Below, in pieces: positions 26,284-32,661 of a stretch of 34,901 nt of DNA; the first letter of the stretch is position 1, and the number at the start of each line of letters is the position of its first letter. A model generated the notes under the pieces. The model saw only the letters and a program-made list of their open reading frames with translations. It ran no database searches and was not told where the DNA came from. Source of the stretch: Deltaproteobacteria bacterium YD0425bin51 (GTDB lineage Bacteria; Desulfobacterota; Desulfobacteria; Desulfobacterales; YD0425bin51); the NCBI GenBank assembly GCA_002753225.1, contig PDZS01000050.1, positions 1 to 34,901 on the forward strand, written 5' to 3'. The translations under genes were made by a program, and so were the position numbers.

Positions 26284-27147
26284 ATGGAAATACGGAAAAT
26301 TGAAGATAAATGTATTAAGTGTATGCTATGTGTAAAGGACTGCATAGCTGGCGTTATTAGAAATATTGATGGTGAAGCCCAAATTGTTCAGCCTGATCTA
26401 TGCAATCTATGCAGTCACTGTGTTGCAGTTTGCCCTAAAGGAGCTATATATCATGATGGACTTGATGCAAAAGACCTGCGTGAAATAAGAAAAGAACTTA
26501 TTTCTTCTGAGTCTTACAAAGAAATAGCCATAACTCGCAGAAGTATAAGAAATTATAAAGATAAACCAGTTCCAAAAGAAATAATTGAAGATATTATCGA
26601 TGTAGCCCGATATTCTCCTACTGCAAGCAACCTTCAAGATGTTGGATATACAATAGTTACTGATAAACATCTTTTAAAAAAAGTTTCAAACTGGATTTTT
26701 GGTCTTGGCAACTGGGTGTATAGTCTAATTCAAACTAAGCCAGGTAAGACATTTAAATGGGCTTTAGAACAGGCAGAGGCTACAAAATCAGCAGCAAAAT
26801 ATTTTGATGGGATGGATTATTACAAACAGCAAAGTGAGTTAGGTAAAGATTATATACTTCACAATGCTCCTGTTTTAATATTAATTCATTCTCCGAGTGG
26901 TATGGAATTCGCTTCAGATAATTGCAATATTTCTGCAGCAAACATTACAAATTACGCCCATTCACTGGGACTCGGCACATGTTATATAGGTTTTTTGACT
27001 TTAGCTTTGAGGTATGACCCAATTTTAAAATGGTGGTTGGATATTCCAAAGGATCGTCAGGTCTATTCAAGTTTAGTTATGGGTTACCCTGCATATTCAC
27101 ACGCATTTACAGTTTCCAGAAAAAAAGCTTTTGTAAAATGGATTTGA
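26284..27147 (+). CDS. Ferredoxin-nitroreductase family protein
   Basis: A 287-residue two-domain redox protein. Residues 1-55 hold two [4Fe-4S] motifs: C10-x2-C13-x2-C16-x3-C20 and C40-x2-C43-x2-C46-x3-C50 followed by PKGAI. From about 82 the FMN-dependent nitroreductase fold begins with TRRSIRNYKDKPVPKEIIED and ARYSPTASNLQDV, and ends with YSSLVMGYPAY. Such proteins are common in anaerobes and pass electrons from ferredoxin-like clusters to FMN; the substrate is not known. An AGGAG lies 12 bases before the ATG, rather far. It is 28 bases from the pseudopilin block and may be read from the same transcript, though functionally it looks separate. Confidence 0.93.
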   Translation: MEIRKIEDKCIKCMLCVKDCIAGVIRNIDGEAQIVQPDLCNLCSHCVAVCPKGAIYHDGLDAKDLREIRKELISSESYKEIAITRRSIRNYKDKPVPKEIIEDIIDVARYSPTASNLQDVGYTIVTDKHLLKKVSNWIFGLGNWVYSLIQTKPGKTFKWALEQAEATKSAAKYFDGMDYYKQQSELGKDYILHNAPVLILIHSPSGMEFASDNCNISAANITNYAHSLGLGTCYIGFLTLALRYDPILKWWLDIPKDRQVYSSLVMGYPAYSHAFTVSRKKAFVKWI

Positions 27148-27214
27148 AATATTTCAGTAGGGAATGTATAACTCGATATTCAAGTTTTTTTAAACTCGGA
27201 CAATAAAAAGGCGC

Positions 27215-27296
27215 GTCATTCCGGGCGTAGCGAAGCGGAGACCCGGAATCCAGGAGGATGTCTAAGCTACTGGATTCCCGCTTTCTCGGGAATGAC
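27215..27296. repeat. Complete palindromic (REP/MITE-like) element, copy A
   Basis: An 82-base unit that begins GTCATTCC and ends GGAATGAC, an exact inverted repeat. Two hairpins lie inside: ATTCCGGG (27218-27225) with CCCGGAAT (27242-27249), and ATTCCCG (27274-27280) with CGGGAAT (27287-27293). GGAATCCAG (27245-27253) also pairs with CTGGATTCC (27270-27278), so alternative folds are possible. Similar CTGGATTCCCGC sequences are spread as repeats in many proteobacterial genomes; copies elsewhere in this genome are expected but not visible here. Confidence 0.85.
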
Positions 27297-27361
27297 ACTC
27301 ATGCTTGATGAACTATTATCAGTCAGAGTTCCCTTTGCGGCTTAGGCAGATTACAGCAATT

Positions 27362-27440
27362 CTGGATACCCGCTTTTATATGAAAGTCTCTTTCATTTTT
27401 AGTTGTGCCTCTTTAGGACATGAGGATTCGCGGGAATGAT
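27362..27440. repeat. Palindromic repeat, copy B, apparently split in its loop
   Basis: CTGGATACCCGC (from 27363) and CGCGGGAATGAT (27429-27440) are the two arms of the same hairpin as in copy A, but about 50 AT-rich bases separate them where a 4-base loop is expected. The inserted part carries its own small hairpin at 27380-27396. The unit runs directly into copy C. Confidence 0.6.
27380..27400 (+). terminator. Possible weak terminator-like hairpin inside repeat copy B
   Basis: ATGAAAG (27380-27386) pairs with CTTTCAT (27390-27396) around a 3-base loop and is followed by TTTT. The stem is AT-rich and short, so termination of the + strand transcript from the nitroreductase gene is only possible. 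Confidence 0.3.
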
Positions 27441-27466
27441 GTCATTCCCACGAAAGTGGGAATCCA
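27441..27466. repeat. Palindromic repeat, copy C (hairpin half)
   Basis: GTCATTCCCAC then GAAA then GTGGGAATCC: an exact 8-bp stem ATTCCCAC (27444-27451) with GTGGGAAT (27456-27463) and a GAAA tetraloop. Compared with the usual CCCGC/GCGGG arms both sides have changed (A-T for G-C), a compensatory change that keeps the stem. It directly abuts copy B, giving GGGAAT-6-ATTCCC across the joint. Confidence 0.75.
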
Positions 27467-27507
27467 TGAGAACTGTTGGTCGGTTACTTATTACATTTCC
27501 TATAATT

Positions 27508-27867
27508 CTATAACCCAAAAGTTGCCACTAAATTTATATCCATATTTCTTATACCTTTTAAAACAATATCACCCGGCTTTAACCGCTCTTTTACTAAAAC
27601 AGAATTAATTTCTTCCATAAAAAGAAATGTATCGTTTAAAGGAATCTCTTTATCAGTTTTAACAGGTAGCCTTGGGAAATCCTTAAAAATAGTTTTAACA
27701 GTTGTGGTAATGCTGCGCATAGGATTTGTCACTTCCTGAATTGCATATTCTTTCCCTTTTTTACATTTATTTCCTGAAACTTCATAATCATCTTTTGTTT
27801 TAACAAGCTCTATTGCACAACTTTGAGGGCATGTAATACATGTTACAATAACAAGCTTCTTTCCCAT
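27508..27867 (-). CDS. DUF1667 small iron-sulfur-type protein of a GlpA-like redox module
   Basis: A 119-residue protein with four conserved cysteines: C10-x2-C13-x3-C17 in VTCITCPQSC and C35 in GNKCKKGKEYA, followed by TNPMRSITTTV. This is the DUF1667 signature; family members are found next to FAD/NAD oxidoreductases and GlpA-like dehydrogenases in anaerobes. A metal or iron-sulfur cluster role, perhaps as an electron carrier, is likely but not shown. It lies 5 bases downstream of the FAD/NAD oxidoreductase gene and is the last gene of the three-gene unit. Confidence 0.9.
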   Translation of the reverse strand: MGKKLVIVTCITCPQSCAIELVKTKDDYEVSGNKCKKGKEYAIQEVTNPMRSITTTVKTIFKDFPRLPVKTDKEIPLNDTFLFMEEINSVLVKERLKPGDIVLKGIRNMDINLVATFGL

Positions 27868-27872
27868 ATATT

Positions 27873-29135
27873 CTATTCTCCTTTAAGCTCTATATTGATT
27901 TCAGAAATATTTGAGGGAACTTTTGATAAATTCAAAATAATTCTTTCCATTTCAGGAGGTCTTACCACCTTATATTTTTTTGAGATATAATTGTTGCCAT
28001 CAGAATATACCTTTAGCTTAACATCTCTTAACGTACGGGAACTTCTGAAAAATATTACAACTTCACTTTTTTGGTTTAAATCAACATATTGAGGTACAAC
28101 GTATAAAATATTATCTTTTGGGGTTACTGGAATTAAATTTCTTTTTTGCAGATTCTCTTTAGCAAAGTTTGCAGCGTTTGATCCTGCAATATTGCCGCTT
28201 TCAGAAACATAGTCAACCAAATCATTAACATGAAGGGCATTCCCGCATGAGAAAATACCATCAAACATTGTCATCAAATTTTGATCAACAAAAGGACCTC
28301 TTGTTTTAGGATCTATAGGCACGTTTAATGGCTCAATAATTTCATTTTCAGGAATAAGCCCGACAGATACAATAAGTGCATCGCAATCAATATATTTTTC
28401 TGTTCCGGGTATAGGTTTAAAATTTTTAACACTATTAATGGTTACACCTTCTACACGATTTTTTCCATGAACTTTTGCTACAGTTGTATTTAAATGAAGC
28501 GGGATACAGTAATCTTGCAGACATTGGACAACATTTCTTGTCAACCCTGAAGGTTCTGGAAGTATTTCATATACGCCATGAACAGTTGCTCCCTCTAAAG
28601 TTAATCGTCTTGCCATAATAAGACCTATATCTCCAGAGCCTAAAATAACACATTTTTTTGTAGGCATATGTCCTTGGATATTTATAAAATATTGCGCAAG
28701 ACCTGCTGTAAAGACTCCTGCAGGTCTTGTACCATGTATAAAAACCTGTTTTGCTGTTCTTTCCCTGCATCCCATAGCTAAAACTATAGCAGGAGCAGAG
28801 AGATAAAAAGCGCCTTCTTTACTATTTATTAGAGAAAGTTTAAAAATATTTCCTTCTTTTTTTAAATCCATGACAAATGAATTTAAAAATACAGGGACAT
28901 TCCTTTCATTTGCCTGCTCAATATATCTCCACGCATATTCAGGACCTGTAAGCTTTTCTTTAAAAGTGACAAGGCCAAACCCATCATGAATGCACTGTTT
29001 AAGTATTCCGCCCAGTCTCTCCTCTCTTTCAATAATACATGTTTTTGCACCTTGATCATGGGCAGAAATAGCAGCAGCAAGTCCAGCAGGACCTCCACCA
29101 ATAACTATAACATCCCACTTTTGAGTTATAAGCAT
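27873..29135 (-). CDS. FAD/NAD(P)-dependent oxidoreductase of a GlpA-like redox module
   Basis: A 420-residue pyridine-nucleotide-disulphide-type oxidoreductase. The FAD Rossmann motif VIVIGGGPAGLAAAISAHDQ starts at residue 9 and the second nucleotide-binding motif CVILGSGDIGLIMARRL sits near 168. The blocks GGILKQCIHDGFGL and MGCRERTAKQVFIHGTRPAG are hallmarks of the enzyme that pairs with GlpA-like dehydrogenases and DUF1667 proteins. It is the middle gene, 12 bases after the DAO-domain gene. It probably passes electrons between NAD(H) and the flavin or [2Fe-2S] of its partner; direction and substrate are unknown. Confidence 0.92.
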   Translation of the reverse strand: MLITQKWDVIVIGGGPAGLAAAISAHDQGAKTCIIEREERLGGILKQCIHDGFGLVTFKEKLTGPEYAWRYIEQANERNVPVFLNSFVMDLKKEGNIFKLSLINSKEGAFYLSAPAIVLAMGCRERTAKQVFIHGTRPAGVFTAGLAQYFINIQGHMPTKKCVILGSGDIGLIMARRLTLEGATVHGVYEILPEPSGLTRNVVQCLQDYCIPLHLNTTVAKVHGKNRVEGVTINSVKNFKPIPGTEKYIDCDALIVSVGLIPENEIIEPLNVPIDPKTRGPFVDQNLMTMFDGIFSCGNALHVNDLVDYVSESGNIAGSNAANFAKENLQKRNLIPVTPKDNILYVVPQYVDLNQKSEVVIFFRSSRTLRDVKLKVYSDGNNYISKKYKVVRPPEMERIILNLSKVPSNISEINIELKGE

Positions 29136-29147
29136 AGATTTTTTCCT

Positions 29148-30896
29148 CTATTCAAGCATTGTTTTTAGTTTTTTGTCAGAATAAGACACATTCTCTTTTG
29201 TTTCATTAAATAAAATCTCAGAGCCTGCCCCTTTCTTTTTTATATCTGTTAATTTAATATTTAATTCTTCAGACATAATCTCCATAACTCTTGGAGTACA
29301 AAAACCTCCTTGACATCTTCCTGCTCCAATTCTAAACCTTCTTTTAAGCCCATCTAAGCTTAAAACAGGTATAGGAGAATGAAGGGTATTTTTTATCTCC
29401 CCTTCAGAAATCTGCTCGCACCTGCATACTATTCTTCCATAAAAAGGATTTTCTTTAATAATTTTAGCCCTGTCTTCTAAGGAAAGTTTATTTAACTCTG
29501 GAAAAGTTATTCTCTTTGGATTAAAATTCTCTTTATTTTTTACTTCTTTAGTCTTTTTTAGTATGGTGCAGACCATCTTTGATATATCATGAGCAATAGC
29601 TGGAGCAGATGCAAGTCCTGGAGACTGAATACCAGCAGCATGAACGAGATTATCAACATAAGAAGACGGTTCAATAATGAAATCTTCTTCATAAGTACAT
29701 GCTCGAATACCAGCAAAATAAGTAATAATATCTGTGCGCTTTAATTTAGTGTTAAGCTCAAGGTGCTTCATGAGTTCATCAATATCATTAGGTTCTGTTG
29801 AGTAATCTTCACGAGTTGGAACTTCATTTGCAGTTGGACCAATTAAAAGATTTCCTTCAGGAGTAGTTATAAGCCCCCCTCCTTTTGTGTGAGAACCTTT
29901 AAAACTTAGTAAATCAGGCATTGCCATGATAGCCGGCTGATATTTGCCTGTTTTTTTGTCTAAAATTGCATCAACACCCTTTCTTCCATGCAAAGAGAAA
30001 AATCTGTCAGTTGCATAATCAGCTACAGTATCTGCCCAAATTCCAGCAGCATTAACAACTACTCCAGCAGTAATATTTCCTCTGTTTGTTTTAATTTTTG
30101 CAATATGTCCTTTCTCCATCTCAAATCCCAATAAAACTGTATTTAAAAGGATTTTTACTCCATTTTGGACAGCGTTTTCAGCCATAGCAACAGTCAGTTT
30201 GTAAGGAGACAATACTCCAGCAGATGGTAAAAAAAATCCTCCAAACTGTTTTTCAGTAACATATGGAATCATTTCTTTTACTTTTCTTCTTGTAAAAAAC
30301 TTGTAGCCGTCAACTCCATTTTGTTCTGCCCTAACCATTAAAATAGGTAAAAGAAGTTCAGAGATAGGGCTGTTAAATAAAATAAATGAACCTGGCCTTT
30401 GAAAATCAACCCCTAACTCTTCACAAATTTTTCCATATGCCCTGTTCCCTCTAATATTGTAATGAGCTTTTTTTGAACTAGGCTTATCAGCAATTCCAGG
30501 ATGAATCATTCCATCATTTCTCCCTGAAGCATGCTTTGCTAAATCTTCTTCCTTTTCTATTAAGGCAATAGTGATATTATAACGAGACAGTTCTCTTGCT
30601 ATTGAACATCCTGTAATTCCCCCTCCGATAATTACTACATCAAATTGTTCTCCTTCTAAAGAATTGTCGTAAATATCAGGTTTTGCCATTTCGTCTGTTT
30701 TTGCCCCTACTACTTTGATATCATTTACTACGCCTTTATACCCTTTGTTAGCAGCTATATATCCAGCTTGAATTTTTTCATCCCAAGAATTTACTCTGCC
30801 TGTAAGCACAATAGAGCTTCGCCATTCATATAGATCAACATTGTCAAACTTAGCTTTTTTAAGTCCAGCTTTAACTTTTTCTAAAAGTTTATTCAT
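29148..30896 (-). CDS. GlpA-like FAD dehydrogenase with N-terminal BON domain and C-terminal BFD [2Fe-2S] domain
   Basis: A 582-residue three-domain protein. Residues 1 to about 65 look like a BON domain (SSIVLTGRVNSWDEKIQAG, then GVVNDIKVV), unusual here. The DAO flavin domain begins at about 85 with VVIIGGGITGCSIARELS and KHASGRNDGMIHPG, and ends near TYFAGIRACTYEEDFIIE. The C-terminal BFD-like [2Fe-2S] domain has C491, C493 (IVCRCEQIS), C528 and C533 (GAGRCQGGFC). GlpA-type enzymes oxidise glycerol-3-phosphate; hydroxyglutarate and other 2-hydroxyacid substrates occur in relatives. AGGA is placed 8 bases upstream of the ATG. It heads a three-gene unit with the FAD/NAD and DUF1667 proteins; no glycerol kinase or transporter is in view. 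Confidence 0.9.
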   Translation of the reverse strand: MNKLLEKVKAGLKKAKFDNVDLYEWRSSIVLTGRVNSWDEKIQAGYIAANKGYKGVVNDIKVVGAKTDEMAKPDIYDNSLEGEQFDVVIIGGGITGCSIARELSRYNITIALIEKEEDLAKHASGRNDGMIHPGIADKPSSKKAHYNIRGNRAYGKICEELGVDFQRPGSFILFNSPISELLLPILMVRAEQNGVDGYKFFTRRKVKEMIPYVTEKQFGGFFLPSAGVLSPYKLTVAMAENAVQNGVKILLNTVLLGFEMEKGHIAKIKTNRGNITAGVVVNAAGIWADTVADYATDRFFSLHGRKGVDAILDKKTGKYQPAIMAMPDLLSFKGSHTKGGGLITTPEGNLLIGPTANEVPTREDYSTEPNDIDELMKHLELNTKLKRTDIITYFAGIRACTYEEDFIIEPSSYVDNLVHAAGIQSPGLASAPAIAHDISKMVCTILKKTKEVKNKENFNPKRITFPELNKLSLEDRAKIIKENPFYGRIVCRCEQISEGEIKNTLHSPIPVLSLDGLKRRFRIGAGRCQGGFCTPRVMEIMSEELNIKLTDIKKKGAGSEILFNETKENVSYSDKKLKTMLE

Positions 30897-30920
30897 ATGT
30901 TTTTTCCTATTATTTAATTT

Positions 30921-30958
30921 GTTAATATAATTAACTTGATTTTTATTGAAAAATCAAG
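30921..30958. promoter_or_regulatory. Overlapping palindromes in the divergent promoter region
   Basis: GTTAAT-3-ATTAAC (30921-30935) is a perfect 15-base palindrome. It shares its last base with a 10-bp inverted repeat, CTTGATTTTT (30935-30944) and AAAAATCAAG (30949-30958), with a 4-base loop. They lie in the 123-base gap between the divergent GlpA-like and hydrolase-like genes, so they are candidate operators for both. The regulator is not identified. Confidence 0.45.
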
Positions 30959-30974
30959 AATAGAATAATAAATA
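30946..30974 (+). promoter_or_regulatory. Possible promoter of the hydrolase-like gene
   Basis: TTGAAA (30946-30951), 17 bases, TAAATA (30969-30974). The -35 box and spacer overlap the right arm of the 10-bp inverted repeat. In DNA this AT-rich, chance matches are common. Confidence 0.35.
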
Positions 30975-31019
30975 TTAAATCAAATATAGTATTTTAACAA
31001 AATTAAGAAGGGAATTTAT

Positions 31020-32246
31020 ATGGAAAATGATAAAAAAAAGTGGCAAAATTTATTTTTTAATAATTTTTTGGATGAATTAGATAAAGCTGGATATACTCCA
31101 GAAGAAATAGCAAAGTATGTATGGAAACCATTTTTGCCAGAAGACTTAGTCGTTTCAGGACCTGATAAAGATTTATCCTTTTTTAAGGTGCAGGCTGTTC
31201 CTGGTGAAATATCTCGTTATCTTGAACGCAAGCAGGTTTCTGAAATGGATGTGGATGAATTTTGTAAAAAACAAAAGCTGGTTTTAATTTTACTTCCAGG
31301 GTTTACTCATCACACTCTTCAGTATCCAGCTTTTATTGCTCAGAAAGAATTTTTAGAAACATCTCTGGATATAGTTAAATTATCTTTAGGAGCAGATGGC
31401 GGTCCTACAGAAGAAAATTTTATCCACCAAGGAGGAGGCGTTAAACTAGCATATCTAGCATACCCAAGATCTAATGCACCTTCAGAAATACTAATAAAAC
31501 CAATGTTTGAGATTCTTAATAACTCAAAAAGCTTAAAAAAATGGGTTTTGGAAGAAAACCGTAAAATTGTATTCATTGGATATTCATATGGAGCACCTTT
31601 ATCTTTGGAATTACTTGCTGCAATGAATACAGGCTCTTTACCTGATTCATTTATTGTAAAAAATACTATAGCTTATCTCGCAATTAATGGAGATATTAAA
31701 GGCTCATATTTAGCGGATTCATTGGTAAATCCAACTATGACATTTAATGCAGAGACATTTATAACTATAGCTGAATTATTTAATCCTATCGGGCTTGTGC
31801 TTGGCATAAAAACTGATGAAGAAAGAAAAGATTTTGTAACAGGGATGAAATCTCTTACCCATGTAGAACGTCAATCTCATTTGCAGGAATATATGGATAA
31901 AATTCCAACAGATATCAAGTATTTTTCAGTATGCGCATTTCTACCTGAAGAAGAGTATGACAATGTTATTTGGAGAAACTTTGATGACTGGAATATGCAT
32001 AAACAGTCATTATTTTCTAAAGACGTATCTATATACAATGATGGGCAAATGGTTTTAGAAGACTGCTTTATTCCAGACTTTCCCAATGTTCCTAAAGAGA
32101 ATAAAATTGATTTAGGAGCAGTTAGATCGCATCACTGGGGTGTAAGCTGGCTTACAATGACTCATGGGAAGAATAAATTCCCAAGATTCTGCTATTATAG
32201 AGCTTTAATTAGAACATTGAATGAAGCTGGAGTTGGACATATTTAA
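31020..32246 (+). CDS. Alpha/beta-hydrolase-like protein, function unknown
   Basis: A 408-residue cytoplasmic protein without signal peptide or membrane helix. It has a hydrolase-type strand and oxyanion region LVLILLPGFTHH (87-98) and a nucleophile elbow VFIGYSYGAPLSLELL with S189 (G-x-S-x-G). A late SHHWGVSWLTMTHG may hold the catalytic His. An esterase, thioesterase or lipase-like activity is therefore plausible. I recognise no closer family, and the N-terminal 80 residues match nothing. AAGGGA lies before the ATG. It is divergent from the GlpA-like unit. Confidence 0.8.
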   Translation: MENDKKKWQNLFFNNFLDELDKAGYTPEEIAKYVWKPFLPEDLVVSGPDKDLSFFKVQAVPGEISRYLERKQVSEMDVDEFCKKQKLVLILLPGFTHHTLQYPAFIAQKEFLETSLDIVKLSLGADGGPTEENFIHQGGGVKLAYLAYPRSNAPSEILIKPMFEILNNSKSLKKWVLEENRKIVFIGYSYGAPLSLELLAAMNTGSLPDSFIVKNTIAYLAINGDIKGSYLADSLVNPTMTFNAETFITIAELFNPIGLVLGIKTDEERKDFVTGMKSLTHVERQSHLQEYMDKIPTDIKYFSVCAFLPEEEYDNVIWRNFDDWNMHKQSLFSKDVSIYNDGQMVLEDCFIPDFPNVPKENKIDLGAVRSHHWGVSWLTMTHGKNKFPRFCYYRALIRTLNEAGVGHI

Positions 32247-32260
32247 GAATCATTACTATA

Positions 32261-32304
32261 TTACAATAAGAATTATGATTTTGAAATTATGATTCTTATT
32301 GTAA
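32261..32304. repeat. 13-bp inverted repeat between the hydrolase-like and small coiled-coil genes
   Basis: TTACAATAAGAAT (32261-32273) is the exact reverse complement of ATTCTTATTGTAA (32292-32304). Within it, AATTATGATT occurs twice in direct order (32271-32280 and 32285-32294). No T-run follows on the + strand, so an operator or RNA hairpin for the downstream gene is more likely than a terminator. Confidence 0.6.
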
Positions 32305-32318
32305 AGAAAGGAAAGTTT

Positions 32319-32654
32319 ATGCAAGTTGCAGAACTTATAAATAATCAAGAATTTAATGCTTATATTAAGCATGTAGTTTTAGAAACCATAAAGCAGATGA
32401 TAATAGAAACACCTCCAAAGGATGAGGTTGCTCAGCTATTACTTTTACATATAAAAGATTTTCAATCCTTTAAGTTAAAAGTAGAACAAGAATTTGAAAA
32501 AGTTAATAAAGAAATTGCATCATTAAAGCAAGATGTTGCTGTGATAAAAGATACCATGATGACCAAACAATTCTGGGAAGAGGAAAAGAGTAGGTTACTA
32601 AAAGGAATAGGAGAGGTTGTTGGCACTATCCTTGATGAAAAGTTAAAGAAATAA
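32319..32654 (+). CDS. Small coiled-coil protein, function unknown
   Basis: A 111-residue protein when started at the ATG at 32319, which has AAAGGA about 6 bases upstream; the ATG at 32289 lies within the inverted repeat and has no such site. Highly charged and helical. A heptad-like segment runs through KLKVEQEFEKVNKEIASLKQDVAVIKDTM, after which comes a Lys/Glu-rich helix ending ILDEKLKK. No known motif. It ends 7 bases from the end of the convergent chemoreceptor gene. Small helical proteins of this type often act as accessory factors, but no partner is indicated. Confidence 0.65.
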   Translation: MQVAELINNQEFNAYIKHVVLETIKQMIIETPPKDEVAQLLLLHIKDFQSFKLKVEQEFEKVNKEIASLKQDVAVIKDTMMTKQFWEEEKSRLLKGIGEVVGTILDEKLKK

Positions 32655-32661
32655 CAATTCA

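Larger units (their letters stand above)
27148..27507. other. Gene-free stretch with palindromic repeats between convergent genes
   Basis: About 360 bases separate the ends of the nitroreductase gene (+) and the DUF1667 gene (-). No convincing gene is present. The part 27215-27466 is clearly richer in GC than the flanks and consists of palindromic repeat units of the CTGGATTCCCGC / GCGGGAATGAC class. The first 65 bases (27148-27212) and last 40 bases hold nothing I recognise. Confidence 0.8.

Noticed and set aside
27107..27298. Short minus-strand frame encoding MSFPRKRES...
   Set aside because: It lies in the palindromic repeat; this peptide is the usual translation of that repeat and not a gene.
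27215..27466. CRISPR array
   Set aside because: The units are palindromic and irregular in length, with no uniform direct repeats and spacers and no cas genes nearby.
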